Assembly (NCBI RefSeq): GCF_900218035.1
Contig: NZ_OBMR01000004.1
Coordinates: 124,001-188,000, forward strand
Source: Pseudobutyrivibrio ruminis DSM 9787
Lineage (GTDB): Bacteria; Bacillota; Clostridia; Lachnospirales; Lachnospiraceae
Length of the DNA: 64,000 nucleotides
Direction: 5' to 3'
Translations under genes and position numbers: made by a program
Notes under the pieces: model-generated
Seen by the model: the letters and a program-made list of their open reading frames with translations, nothing else
What the model was told of the DNA's origin: nothing
The model's database searches: none
In this document: one piece after another, positions 17,471 through 27,181 of the stretch
Layout: each line of letters opens with the position of its first letter
Position numbering within the stretch: position 1 is the stretch's first letter

Positions 17471-19474
17471 TTACATCACATCAACTATATTTGTCATTCT
17501 TCCGAAAAATGGATCTTCTACAACAAGATTTTTAAATGACTGATCAGTGATTTCCAACTTTCCAATTAAAGTTAAAAATGCCTCATCCAACATTTTATTC
17601 TGCTGTCTCATGGACACGGGAACAATTTCTAAATAATCATTTACATACTGCATAATCCCCTGCTGCATTCGCGATACACACTCCAGATTCTCATCGCTTC
17701 TAGTTTCTTTTGCATAGACAGGTTGTCCATCTTCATCAAATTCATCAACAGATGGCATAGGTGATGTAAGAATAGTTTCTAGAATATAATAGTTATCAAA
17801 TATAGCACTGGTATCACGCTCTTTTTCTGTGTAGAAAGATTCTATATCTACACCTTTATCAGCCATAAACTCCGGCTCAAGTTGTAAGAAATACAATCCG
17901 CTCATTTGCTGAGGCATAAACTTATGCAAAAATAATTGAGTCGTACCCTTAGCTACAAAATCGAACACACCCAGTTTGCCATCTGGCAAATTTAATGAAT
18001 CAATGTATTTTAAATAGTTGCGGCGTTTATCCTTTGCCTTTTCCAATATCAGCGCATTCCTATCTTTGGCATCTACATAATCTTCTATCCCAAACCTGAC
18101 TAACATACTTTCCTTTTCGGTACCAAAGAATTTCATGCTATCTACATAATTAATATCATCTTCATCCATTATTCCTGCACGAATAGCAGATATTCTGGAT
18201 GTCAAAAAATAAAAACCATCTTTATCTTCACAAAATCTATTATAGATTTTCTTCAGTAAATACCCGTCTCTTGCACATAATAAGATGCCGTCCAATCCAA
18301 GTTCTTGTTTCTTTGCAATCATCCATTGCATAAAATCAACTATCATCGGACCGCAAATATAGTAGCCTATATCAAAACAATCATCTATTTCTATTTTTGT
18401 GCCATTCTCAAATTGAAATGGGCTTGAAAACTTTCTTGAAAGAAACAATCCAAGCTTAGCTCTGTCAGAATATGTCTCTGCTATCGATTCAACTCCCATT
18501 CCGCCAAGCGCGTCCATGATGCTATTATTTCCATATATGTGAAAGGTGTCGATTCCATATTCCTTTGCTTTCTCTATATCTGCAAATTCATCATTTCCAA
18601 TGTGAAGAATCTTCTTTTCTCTATTTGCCTCAATAACATGTGAAAATAGTTTCTGTGTTTTGAATGTACCATATTCGCAAGAGACAAATAACTCATCAAA
18701 TATATCTAGTCCACACTTTGCCAGCAATTCCTCCATTTGCTCTTTTGTGTAATAGGTATCACTTGTAAGAATTAATTTTTTCCCGTTTTTCTTTGCATAA
18801 GAAATGATGGTAGTCATATCATCTCGAGAAACTACCATTTTACTGTCTATTTGAAATTCAATTGAAGCTAATTCTTCAGCCGACTCTTTTATACCAGTGA
18901 GTTTTTCTTTTACCCATGTGTAAATATCAAGAAGTGTTGGAGATGAATTACGGGATAATTCTTTTTCAGCAATAATTCGTATATGCGATAATTCTTTGAC
19001 ACCTACTTGATTAGCAACCAAATCAAAAATATCTGTGTAATCACTTATTTTTCTGTTGATTAGTGTGTCAAAAAAATCAAAACTAATTACATCTGATTCA
19101 TCTACCTTCTTGACTAAATCATCCTTGGTATAGGTTTCGATATTTGAAAATTCATAGGATGCTCGCTTTTCTTCTAATAAATTATTTCCACGAACATCAT
19201 ATACTTCTACGCCATTCGCTATACAAGCGTCTTTAATACGTTTTGCAATCACCTTACATGATCCTGGACGAGCAACAACTATTATTCTCTCAACTTTAAG
19301 ATCAATAGCCTGCTGCAAAGAAATAATTGGATAGCCAAACTGCTCTCCAGATTCTTTATAGCCGTCAAGAAGCCCTACTATATTTAATTCATTTGTGTAT
19401 GCTTTTATGAACCTTTCTGTTTCGGATCCAAGTCCGTATAACGCTATTTCAATCTTTCTATTTATTTTGCACAT
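17471..19474 (-). CDS. Rossmann-HAD fusion protein of a surface-glycan operon
   Basis: A 667-residue cytoplasmic protein and the last gene of the glycan operon. Residues 8-100 form a small Rossmann-like domain (IALYGLGSETERF, GLLDGYKESG, IIVVARPGS). Residues 128-320 are a HAD phosphatase-like domain: motif I SFDFFDTLINR (D133, D136), motif II LTSDTYY, motif IV HIGNDEFADIEKA. The remaining 340 residues contain LLCARDGYLLKKIY and FDFVAKGTTQLFLHKF and resemble the long C-terminal part of HAD proteins found in capsule and teichoic-type clusters; its role is unknown to me. It could remove phosphate from a glycan intermediate. No clear ribosome site precedes the ATG, and a TATAAC element lies in the 66-bp gap, so a weak internal promoter is possible. 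Confidence 0.65.
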   Translation of the reverse strand: MCKINRKIEIALYGLGSETERFIKAYTNELNIVGLLDGYKESGEQFGYPIISLQQAIDLKVERIIVVARPGSCKVIAKRIKDACIANGVEVYDVRGNNLLEEKRASYEFSNIETYTKDDLVKKVDESDVISFDFFDTLINRKISDYTDIFDLVANQVGVKELSHIRIIAEKELSRNSSPTLLDIYTWVKEKLTGIKESAEELASIEFQIDSKMVVSRDDMTTIISYAKKNGKKLILTSDTYYTKEQMEELLAKCGLDIFDELFVSCEYGTFKTQKLFSHVIEANREKKILHIGNDEFADIEKAKEYGIDTFHIYGNNSIMDALGGMGVESIAETYSDRAKLGLFLSRKFSSPFQFENGTKIEIDDCFDIGYYICGPMIVDFMQWMIAKKQELGLDGILLCARDGYLLKKIYNRFCEDKDGFYFLTSRISAIRAGIMDEDDINYVDSMKFFGTEKESMLVRFGIEDYVDAKDRNALILEKAKDKRRNYLKYIDSLNLPDGKLGVFDFVAKGTTQLFLHKFMPQQMSGLYFLQLEPEFMADKGVDIESFYTEKERDTSAIFDNYYILETILTSPMPSVDEFDEDGQPVYAKETRSDENLECVSRMQQGIMQYVNDYLEIVPVSMRQQNKMLDEAFLTLIGKLEITDQSFKNLVVEDPFFGRMTNIVDVM

Positions 19475-19540
19475 GTTCCAACAACATTAATCCAATTATT
19501 ATTGTTATAATACTTATTCGACTCTTTCTTTAATAAATTC

Positions 19541-21340
19541 CTACAAAAAACGTTTAAGATGAAGCTCACGATCTATCTGTCGTCGTAATTCGAGCTTATC
19601 ATCAAAATTATTCGCATATTCCAAAAACAGATTGATTAGTTTAACATCTTCCTCATCCTTTTGACGTGCATCACGAATCTTTTTGCTCTTAAGAACTTCA
19701 AGATTGATAAACTTTAATCCATAAAACTGAATATGAAGATTCTCATCAGAAATCAATACATCATCCGGCATTACAACATCGTTCTCTATAACAACAAAAT
19801 CCTTACCACAAAGTTCTATATCTTCATCTATTTTCCTCGACTTTTTGCCCAATACAGCCCTGCCTTTTGAATTTACAATAAAGTCAATGTCATTTGACTC
19901 TCGTAATCCAAAGACTTCCATAATACTGCTGCCGACAAGCATTGCATCTTCAGGCCTTACGCCGTTGTCATACAGAAGTTTCCTATATTTATCAAGTTTT
20001 TCGATAAATGAAGCTCTATAGTTTCTCAAAACAATTCTAGACATATTCTTGCATGTATTAACAGACAGAAATAACTCTCTAACCCATAGGTACTCCTCAT
20101 AGTTGTCTGTAGCATGTGTTACCGCCCCACTTAATACTTCCAGTTCTTCTGAGACCGAATCTCGCAATAACAGCTTCGTAGCACGTATAGTTTTATATAT
20201 ATCTTTTTCTTTGTTGTTCTGATTCGAAACCAACACAACTCTTATTTTGAGAGGCGCCAATTTTAATAACTTTGCTTTTAAATGGATTTGCGTATTAATC
20301 CACAAAGGATCCCAGTACATGTCCCTGATTATATTCTCAAATCCTACATAATCATGTTTAAAGTCCAAATCCACATATCCCACAACAGTACAATTCTTTT
20401 TTATCTGAGCTAAAAAATAGTCCCAGTTATGCTCTTGCGTTCCAAAAAGCAAGAAAATGCCACATTCTTTATAACAATCTCCGTAAGCATAAAGAATTCT
20501 TTGCATATCTTCGGTGCTAAAGCCATTTTTCACAAACCAGTCAAAGCCAAATCCGTCTCCGTATTCCTCTAAATCGGGATAATACTTTACATATATTTCT
20601 TTTTCCAGTGCTGCAGCCCCAGCTATGCGATGTTGGCCATCAAGCAAAATTCGATTACCTGTAACAATCGGTACGTATTTTCTTTGGTCAAAATCAGATG
20701 CTTTCATAGCATCAATTAGTTTCTTAAACTCCTCGATAAAATCATTAACAGTTTCTTTTTTTCGTTCGACAAAATAGTTTTCCTTGGTAAATATGTCTCC
20801 TTGCGCCAGTATGGTGCGTTTATACAGCGAAAGGTTTGCCTCATTGTAGACATTATTGACTATGTCACGAGCCACCAAAAAACGTGGCATTACCGACAAT
20901 TCATTGACAAGACACAACTCATCAATTGCTAGACTTTCGATGCTTGGTTCTTTGTGCTCATCCTCAACTCTATTATTCGGATACACCGTATCTGTAGAGT
21001 ACTCATGGCAGGTAGTGATTATTTTATCTTCGCTAATTCCATATTCATCACGCAGCATTTCTGCGACGCTGTCCGCGATATCCTTATTCACTATAGCAAT
21101 TACTGCATAATCAAAGTCATTACATTCTTGTATTTTTTCTACTGCAGAAATCGGGAATTTGCAGCCAAATCTATCTTCGCCGTTTTCAATTTCATTTGCT
21201 CTTTTATCAACCCAGAGCACAACATTGCAATAATGCGTATTTATGATTTGACGGAAAAATTGAATCCCGCAATCTCCCGCTCCATAAAGGATTATTTTGC
21301 TTCCTTTTGGTATTAATTCAAACGGAAATAGTAACACCAT
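19541..21340 (-). CDS. Rossmann / ParB-like / nucleotidyltransferase-like fusion protein
   Basis: A 599-residue protein with an unusual domain string. Residues 13-110 are the same small Rossmann domain seen in its neighbours (KIILYGAGDCGIQFFRQI, VVLWVDKRANE). Around 225-250 a ParB/sulfiredoxin-like core is seen (NRILLDGQHRIAGAAALE, with the D-G-x-H-R motif). The middle (300-430) is not recognised. Near 468-490 a nucleotidyltransferase-like motif appears (LVGSSIMEVFGLRESNDIDF, G-S then D-x-D). It lies 18 bp behind the first radical SAM gene, with AAAGGAG before the ATG. ParB-like folds can be nucleotidases or kinases; here I would only say it may act on a nucleotide or sugar nucleotide. No precise function can be given. 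Confidence 0.6.
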   Translation of the reverse strand: MVLLFPFELIPKGSKIILYGAGDCGIQFFRQIINTHYCNVVLWVDKRANEIENGEDRFGCKFPISAVEKIQECNDFDYAVIAIVNKDIADSVAEMLRDEYGISEDKIITTCHEYSTDTVYPNNRVEDEHKEPSIESLAIDELCLVNELSVMPRFLVARDIVNNVYNEANLSLYKRTILAQGDIFTKENYFVERKKETVNDFIEEFKKLIDAMKASDFDQRKYVPIVTGNRILLDGQHRIAGAAALEKEIYVKYYPDLEEYGDGFGFDWFVKNGFSTEDMQRILYAYGDCYKECGIFLLFGTQEHNWDYFLAQIKKNCTVVGYVDLDFKHDYVGFENIIRDMYWDPLWINTQIHLKAKLLKLAPLKIRVVLVSNQNNKEKDIYKTIRATKLLLRDSVSEELEVLSGAVTHATDNYEEYLWVRELFLSVNTCKNMSRIVLRNYRASFIEKLDKYRKLLYDNGVRPEDAMLVGSSIMEVFGLRESNDIDFIVNSKGRAVLGKKSRKIDEDIELCGKDFVVIENDVVMPDDVLISDENLHIQFYGLKFINLEVLKSKKIRDARQKDEEDVKLINLFLEYANNFDDKLELRRQIDRELHLKRFL

Positions 21341-21358
21341 ATCGAACTACTCCTTTTT

Positions 21359-22555
21359 TTAGTCTTGTTCAGCCACGCCAACAAAATTCTTGTTAATTGT
21401 TTCTATCCAACCATAGCAGTTTTTACAAAGAGTGGAGTAACCCCTGTTACTATAACCCAAAGTAAATTCAACAAACTCTTTCTTTGCTCTGTCTGTCAAT
21501 TCTTCATTAAGGTCAAAGTAGTCATCTCGGTTCTCCTCGATAAGGCCTGCTTTGATAGCAAAGTCACAATATGCACAGGAATATATCTTTCCATATTCAT
21601 TCGTATTAAAGGGTATTCCGCATTGATCATAGTATTCTACTAAATCTTTTCCTGTATTGTCACACTCAAAAAAGCCTAAATCTACCCAATTCGACACGCG
21701 ATTGTAATGATAAGGAATATTGCATTCCTCAAGTTTTTCCTTTATTGCCGAGCATTCATTTCTCATGTTTCCATAGTTTGTTCCGTAATCATCTACTACA
21801 ACATCCATTTCATATTTTGACAATAGTTGAAGCAATTCATCATTAGGAACCATGGTACCATTTGTAACCAACTCAAACCTGTGTCCAATTTTACTTCTAT
21901 ATTTTTCGCCAATGTACTCAATTAAGCTATTAAGATCTTTCCATAATAACGGCTCACCACCGGATATCTGAAACCACCTAACATAATCAACCCATTGAAA
22001 AAAAACATCAACTTCTCTTTTGCACTCAACTAACGTTTTTATCCTATGTTGCTTGATATGAGGTGTAAAAGCCAAGCAGTACTTACATTTTAAGTTGCAA
22101 GCGCTTGAAGGAAAAACAGCTGTTGAATCAAGATATATCTTATTCTTTGCATATACAGAATAAATTCGAATATAAAATGTATCTTTGTAATCGTCATTAT
22201 ATGGATTTGGAATAAAATCTTTGTAAAAGAAAAAGTCTACATTTTTTATATATCCCGAAAGTAACAATCGTCGCTCAACTTCGCCAACCCACTCGCAGGA
22301 GTCCATAGCAATGATTATTATGTGGTCTTTCATGTGCTCTTTAAAAAGGACATCCGGCGTCAAAACCGGCTTGTCACAGAAGGTTCTTTTTTGCTTTTCC
22401 AAGCTTCTGTCAACAAACGCATCTACACAGTCAAGAAAATACAATTGTTCAAAGCAATACTTTCCTATGTTACCTGCCCCGTAGATGTATATATTTTTGT
22501 CCTTAAAGTTTTTTCCCAAATCATCATATTGATGACCTTTTTGTGTCCACTTCAT
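21359..22555 (-). CDS. Radical SAM enzyme with N-terminal Rossmann domain (paralogue 1)
   Basis: A 398-residue protein opening with MKWTQKGHQYDDLG, an element shared with two paralogues in this operon. Residues 20-115 are a small Rossmann domain (NIYIYGAGNIGKYCFEQL, VDAFVDRS). The radical SAM core follows with the iron-sulfur motif SACNLKCKYC (C153, C157, C160) and the SAM-binding GGEP (199-202). Toward the C-terminus two further cysteine groups (CGIPFN..YSCAYCDF, LCKNCYGW) suggest an auxiliary cluster region of SPASM or twitch type. It ends GVAEQD. Such enzymes do radical chemistry on peptides, sugars or lipids; the substrate here is unknown, and pairing with glycosyltransferases suggests a sugar nucleotide or glycan. 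Ribosome site AGAGG; 16 bp behind a GT2 gene. Confidence 0.8.
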   Translation of the reverse strand: MKWTQKGHQYDDLGKNFKDKNIYIYGAGNIGKYCFEQLYFLDCVDAFVDRSLEKQKRTFCDKPVLTPDVLFKEHMKDHIIIIAMDSCEWVGEVERRLLLSGYIKNVDFFFYKDFIPNPYNDDYKDTFYIRIYSVYAKNKIYLDSTAVFPSSACNLKCKYCLAFTPHIKQHRIKTLVECKREVDVFFQWVDYVRWFQISGGEPLLWKDLNSLIEYIGEKYRSKIGHRFELVTNGTMVPNDELLQLLSKYEMDVVVDDYGTNYGNMRNECSAIKEKLEECNIPYHYNRVSNWVDLGFFECDNTGKDLVEYYDQCGIPFNTNEYGKIYSCAYCDFAIKAGLIEENRDDYFDLNEELTDRAKKEFVEFTLGYSNRGYSTLCKNCYGWIETINKNFVGVAEQD

Positions 22556-22571
22556 GCCTACCTCTTAGAAT

Positions 22572-23750
22572 CTATAAACGCTTTCTTATTCTATATAAAA
22601 CATTGCATGCTTCATCTTTATCAATTACAAAAGGAATGCCTTTTCCTTTTAGTTCTTCAACCAATGCCTTCGGTTCGCTGATTGAAACTACCACCAAGTA
22701 CTTTTCTTTGTTTGACAATAACTCTTCTATCGAATGACACATGGTTTTTTTGTAAAATGTACCTGCTTTTTCTTGGTTATTATCAAAGAAACAATCTACT
22801 TCCAAGAAACAGCTTTCAAAAGCATCAAAAACCATCCTACCAAAGTTTCCCATTCCAAAGATTGCTATTTTTAGACTCTTATCACAAAAATTAGTTTCAA
22901 ACAGTTTTCTTACCGGTTCTTTCATCTTCCCAATCAAATAGTCTAATGCATAAGTAGCTTTTGATGTTTGATGCAATACGTCATAATACAGCGAATAAAA
23001 ATTATACTCTGAACCACATAACTCTATTTTCTCATTTGTGCTTAATACCTTGCAGAAATTAATTACCATCTCATTAAATTCTTCATTATGCTCAGTCATA
23101 GTAATCTGACCCATGCTGTCATGAATTCGAACTGTAACTAACTGTTCTCTTACGAAGGCAGATTTTCTGCCACGCATCGCATTAAAAAGCCACACGGAGT
23201 CTTGTGTGGTTCTCAGTTTTTCATCCCAACCACCGACTTCATCTATCAGGCTTTTTGAGACCAAAATCGTGCTGCCATGCACAGCAAAAAAAATGGGAGC
23301 AAAGCAACTGTTTACTATTTGTTCTTCCTTATAGTAGTTCAGCACGTCTTCCTTACTTATCTTGTTTTCATTAACACGCAAAACACTTATATTAGAAAAG
23401 CAAAGACTACAATCGGGACTTTCGCTAAGTTTTTTTATTTGTAATTCGATTTTATTCGGAGAATAGTAATCATCGTGGGATAACCAAGAAAAGTAATCCC
23501 CCTTCATCTTGCTTACTCCAAAATTTACTGCTGTAGCTACGCCACCATTATCCTTTTTGAAATAACGCACTTTATTACCGTACGATAAAACAATCTCTTC
23601 TGTGTTATCTGTTGATCCATCATTAACAACTATAACTTCTATATTAGAATATGTTTGATTTATTGCACTATCTATTGCACTTCTTATGTAGTTCTCACCG
23701 TTATATACTGGTATCACAATCGATACCAAAGGACAAAACTGACTGCTCAT
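22572..23750 (-). CDS. GT2 glycosyltransferase with C-terminal Rossmann domain (A)
   Basis: A 392-residue family 2 glycosyltransferase. The GT-A fold is plain: SIVIPVYNGENYIRSAIDSA (10-29), VIVVNDGSTDNT (39-50), the acidic metal site WLSHDDYY (H92-D93-D94 region), and LRTTQDSVWLFNAM as the acceptor-side catalytic segment. Unusually, residues 290-380 add a small Rossmann domain (KIAIFGMGNFGRMVFDAF, VDCFFDNNQEKAG) of the same type carried by the neighbouring radical SAM enzymes. It has no membrane span. It is probably a transferase of a surface glycan using a nucleotide sugar. It is directly followed by radical SAM paralogue 1. AGGAG precedes the ATG. The sugar cannot be read from the sequence. 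Confidence 0.85.
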   Translation of the reverse strand: MSSQFCPLVSIVIPVYNGENYIRSAIDSAINQTYSNIEVIVVNDGSTDNTEEIVLSYGNKVRYFKKDNGGVATAVNFGVSKMKGDYFSWLSHDDYYSPNKIELQIKKLSESPDCSLCFSNISVLRVNENKISKEDVLNYYKEEQIVNSCFAPIFFAVHGSTILVSKSLIDEVGGWDEKLRTTQDSVWLFNAMRGRKSAFVREQLVTVRIHDSMGQITMTEHNEEFNEMVINFCKVLSTNEKIELCGSEYNFYSLYYDVLHQTSKATYALDYLIGKMKEPVRKLFETNFCDKSLKIAIFGMGNFGRMVFDAFESCFLEVDCFFDNNQEKAGTFYKKTMCHSIEELLSNKEKYLVVVSISEPKALVEELKGKGIPFVIDKDEACNVLYRIRKRL

Positions 23751-23768
23751 TCACATCTCCTAAGGTCT

Positions 23769-24917
23769 TTAAAAACAATATAGAATGGTTTCCCACATTC
23801 CTGAGTGATATTGTCTCAAAGCAAATTTGTAGTCCGGATTATACTGGCTAATAATATACGGAAGCATTACAATATCTTCCGGTTTATGGTAAATGGATAT
23901 AGCCATTCGAGGTTTATACTTCTTAATTGTCTTTTCAGCACCAACCAATGCTTTATATTCGCTTCCCTCAATATCCATTTTTATAAATGTAGCGGGCTTA
24001 CCGGATAAAACATTGTCAATTGTATCCGCAGGAACTTTCACACTGGCATCCAACCAATCGTTGCTGTTCAGATTTGCCGATTCCATTACATGGCATCCAC
24101 CATTACCGTTTGCAAGGCTGATTGAAAAATCCAATGTATCTTTTTTATCCCATGCTGCGATAGGTACAACCTCTGCATCGTGTAGATTATTATTCTTAAA
24201 GTACTCCTTAGTAATATCTATAAAGCGTGGATGTGCCTCAAAAGAATAAATAGCTTTGTATCCTTTTTCTCCGCACCACTTTACAAAATCAGTAGCTGTA
24301 CCACCCCCATTAGCTCCTACATCCAGGAATATCTCGTTACTATTTGCTTCAAACAGGTCAAAATATTGTGGCGTTTCCCTTTCTCCGTATAGTCTATACC
24401 CAAAATACGTGAATGGATACACTATCTGTTCCATCTTTGCACCATAACTCCCCAGTTGATCCATTATTTCGCATCTGTAAGCAATAGAACTGATTATGAT
24501 AACCGCATTATTTATCCTACTTCTTAGCTCTTCCGGACTAATTATAGGTGTCCTTACTACATTCAAATTGTCTATCTCAAACTCATGTGTTTGCCCCCAC
24601 TGACTCATATTGTTTGTAACAAAGCTTATAGGAATGCTCGCATACTTTGACCTTGCCAATAGGCTTCTTACGTGCCTTCCATCTTTTCCGCATCCCCACA
24701 ACACAATTTCACTATAGTCATTATCAAAGTTATATGTTTTGTCAAGATAGGGTATTATCCACTTACGTTCCAGCGAAAACATTGCTTTTGAAAACTCATA
24801 AAAATCTTTGTCAAACATAAAACGGAGTCTTGCGTCAAATAATACTTTAGATTCATCATCAACCATTTTTCTTCTGATTTCGTCAACGCGTCCCAAAACC
24901 CTACTAATCTCTTGCAT
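23769..24917 (-). CDS. FkbM-family methyltransferase with N-terminal Rossmann domain
   Basis: A 382-residue protein. The C-terminal half is an FkbM-type SAM-dependent O-methyltransferase: FLDVGANGGGTATDFVKW (SAM motif I, near 195), YSFEAHPRF (acidic ribose-binding residue), FIKMDIEGSEYKALVGAE and a closing beta strand. FkbM-like enzymes often methylate sugar hydroxyls in surface glycans. Ahead of it, residues about 65-165 show another copy of the operon's small Rossmann domain (SEIVLWGCGKDGRHVRSLL, AVIIISSIAYR). The first 65 residues are helical and charged. It lies 18 bp before the GT2 gene A, in the same operon. The position methylated and the acceptor are not known. Confidence 0.8.
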   Translation of the reverse strand: MQEISRVLGRVDEIRRKMVDDESKVLFDARLRFMFDKDFYEFSKAMFSLERKWIIPYLDKTYNFDNDYSEIVLWGCGKDGRHVRSLLARSKYASIPISFVTNNMSQWGQTHEFEIDNLNVVRTPIISPEELRSRINNAVIIISSIAYRCEIMDQLGSYGAKMEQIVYPFTYFGYRLYGERETPQYFDLFEANSNEIFLDVGANGGGTATDFVKWCGEKGYKAIYSFEAHPRFIDITKEYFKNNNLHDAEVVPIAAWDKKDTLDFSISLANGNGGCHVMESANLNSNDWLDASVKVPADTIDNVLSGKPATFIKMDIEGSEYKALVGAEKTIKKYKPRMAISIYHKPEDIVMLPYIISQYNPDYKFALRQYHSGMWETILYCF

Positions 24918-24957
24918 AATTATTTTCCTTCCCCTTTACGATGCAAAATTGTGTTTG

Positions 24958-26010
24958 TCAGCGAAAAATCGAACGCAGTTTCTCACCGCTGTATCTTCTT
25001 TTTCTATATTGCTTACCGCGTCTTCTTAGCTGCCAATAAAGTATATACTTGCAATTATGTCGAAGCCCGAATGGGATCAGAATGCTACTCCCCCTCAACT
25101 TCCGCTCATAATCCCTACTTGCCCGTTTTAGCATTTCATTTCTTAAAAGCTTTTTTAAGATTTCGAGCAATACCTTTTCATTAAAAAACTCTGGAAATGC
25201 AAATGCTCGAACCAATAAAATAATTAAATCATTTATGTAATGCTGATGTACTTCTTTTAGATTTATTCCTTTACTGTCATAGAGCATCCTATAGAGCATT
25301 TCTCTGTGTAACACAAAAAACTCAAACAGATCTGGATAAAAATATGAGACAGCACTTTCTCTTTCACCTGCATCATATCGATACAGTTTGTAAACCGGGA
25401 ACTCTCCATCGAAAACCTCTACACGAGAAACATACTTTAAATAGTCTGCAAAAAACAGCCCATCCTCCCCATTTTGATACCTCTCATCGAATCTAATTTT
25501 ATTCTTTGAAATAATACTTGCAAGAAATAACTTTCCCCAAACGCCGGATGCAAGCAATTCCGTTGAAGGTTCTGTCATCATTTCATATATAAATTCTTCT
25601 TTTGTATAACTCGCTTTCTTAGTATAAAGGATTTGCCGTTTAGTGCCGCAAATCCGCACCTCACCCATATACAACTGAGCCTCTTTGCTTGTTAATGTAG
25701 TCAAAGATTCCAATGCCTTTTCTGTGACAACATCATCTGAATCTGCAAAGAAATAGTATTCACCATGCGCAGCATCCATCCCTGCATTTCGTGCTGACGA
25801 CACACCGCCATTATCCTTATGCACCAACACCACACTATCATGGTACCGTTTTTTCATTTCAACACATACATTATATGAATTGTCTTTCGAGCCATCATCG
25901 ACCAAAACTATTTCAAGATCAACATTGGCACTTTTCTGCACTATAATACTTTCTACGCATCTCTCTATATATTTTTCGCAATTGTACACAGGTATAATTA
26001 CTGAAATCAT
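24958..26010 (-). CDS. GT2 glycosyltransferase without the Rossmann extension (B)
   Basis: A 350-residue family 2 glycosyltransferase: MISVIIPVYNCEKYIERCVE at the start, IVLVDDGSKDNSYNV, the DxD-type metal site YYFFADSDDVVTEKA and ENGEDGLF-like acceptor segment (RYQNGEDGLFFADYL). The C-terminal 90 residues are basic (RRRGKQYRKRRYSGEK), which may hold it at the membrane face. It lacks the small Rossmann domain of the other three glycosyltransferases here and has a more usual DSDD site, so it belongs to a different branch. The start at 26010 is chosen because AGGAG lies 9 nt upstream; the longer frame would overlap the previous gene. It probably adds one sugar to the same glycan. Confidence 0.85.
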   Translation of the reverse strand: MISVIIPVYNCEKYIERCVESIIVQKSANVDLEIVLVDDGSKDNSYNVCVEMKKRYHDSVVLVHKDNGGVSSARNAGMDAAHGEYYFFADSDDVVTEKALESLTTLTSKEAQLYMGEVRICGTKRQILYTKKASYTKEEFIYEMMTEPSTELLASGVWGKLFLASIISKNKIRFDERYQNGEDGLFFADYLKYVSRVEVFDGEFPVYKLYRYDAGERESAVSYFYPDLFEFFVLHREMLYRMLYDSKGINLKEVHQHYINDLIILLVRAFAFPEFFNEKVLLEILKKLLRNEMLKRASRDYERKLRGSSILIPFGLRHNCKYILYWQLRRRGKQYRKRRYSGEKLRSIFR

Positions 26011-26023
26011 ACGTAATTGGCTC

Positions 26024-27181
26024 CTAATACTGTTCTGCAACCGGAATATGTTTTTGGTTAGTCATTTCATGACCGGCACAACGCTTACAAAAATTAGTAT
26101 ATCCTCTGTCTGTAAAACCCTGTCTGAATTCCAAAAGAACTTTTTTGTCTACCTCATCTTTAGTCAAATCAAGATAATCTAACGCACTTTCAGCTACCAG
26201 CCTTGCTTCTTTTGCATAATCATCATAATTACAACTGTATAGTTTCCCGTTATGTATTGAAGCAAACGGATTATTGCAGGTATCGTACCAAATACCCAAA
26301 TCGTCTTCACTTAGATTGGAATTATCTTGATTCTCAGGATCTAAATTAATCCAGTAACCCGCGCCTCGGTCACTGTGACGTATTCCATTCTTGCATAGAA
26401 TATCGATTATTTCGTCGTTCTTCATTATCTTGCCGGGTAAAGTCTCCCTGTAGTCATCTACTTCCACAAATACATCATATTTTTTTAGAGCCTGTACAAG
26501 GCTCTCACGTGGCACAACCGTACCGTTTGTCGCTGTATAAAAATCACGCACTTGCATCCCGTACTTGCTTCCTATATATTCAAGCAATTCTTCATAATGC
26601 GGGTAATAAAAAGGCTCTCCTCCTGACATATGGAACTTTCCGACGTAATCCACATGCTTAAAGAAAGCATCAGCATTCTTCTTTAAATCTTCAAGTTCAT
26701 AGTGCCTTCTATTTTTATTCTGTTTTGTAAAGTTTAGACAACCCTTACAGTTTAAATTGCACGCCGTTGTTAAAAGGAAGGAAATAGAAGGAAAATATGT
26801 TATCCCACAAGCATACAAAGCATAGATTGAAAGATAATAATTTACAAACGTATCATAGTAAAAACAATTTCTTCCCAGTTCAAATCCCAAATGCATCAAC
26901 TGGCTGTGTACCATCATCCCATTGTATCCAAGAACCGTAATGACAACTATTACGTCATCTTTTCTCTTTGCTAACTCACTTACTGAAATTACAGGAAGAC
27001 CTTTACAACCTGATTCCTGAACGCTCTTGTTCCTGTCAACAAATGCTTCTACGGCATTTAAAAACTTTATCTCTTCATAGAATTCCTGTCCTGTAGCCGC
27101 TGCACCATATATTATTATTTTTTTATTCTTAAAACCGTTTCCGAGTTCATCGTACTGATGTCCCTTGTTACTCCACTTCAT
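26024..27181 (-). CDS. Radical SAM enzyme with N-terminal Rossmann domain (paralogue 2)
   Basis: A 385-residue paralogue of the enzyme at 21359. It begins MKWSNKGHQYDELG, has the Rossmann domain (KIIIYGAAATGQEF, AVEAFVDRNK) and the radical SAM motif TTACNLNCKGCLNF (C141, C145, C148) with SGGEPF. C-terminal cysteines (CNNPFAS..YSCNYDD, FCKRCAGHE) are placed as in the other copies and the protein ends PVAEQY. The glycine motif of the Rossmann loop is altered (GAAATG rather than GAGNIG), so its ligand may differ. The start at 27181 is fixed by homology to the MKW opening and by GGGAGG; the ATG overlaps the stop of the preceding glycosyltransferase as TAATG, so the two are translationally coupled. 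Confidence 0.8.
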   Translation of the reverse strand: MKWSNKGHQYDELGNGFKNKKIIIYGAAATGQEFYEEIKFLNAVEAFVDRNKSVQESGCKGLPVISVSELAKRKDDVIVVITVLGYNGMMVHSQLMHLGFELGRNCFYYDTFVNYYLSIYALYACGITYFPSISFLLTTACNLNCKGCLNFTKQNKNRRHYELEDLKKNADAFFKHVDYVGKFHMSGGEPFYYPHYEELLEYIGSKYGMQVRDFYTATNGTVVPRESLVQALKKYDVFVEVDDYRETLPGKIMKNDEIIDILCKNGIRHSDRGAGYWINLDPENQDNSNLSEDDLGIWYDTCNNPFASIHNGKLYSCNYDDYAKEARLVAESALDYLDLTKDEVDKKVLLEFRQGFTDRGYTNFCKRCAGHEMTNQKHIPVAEQY

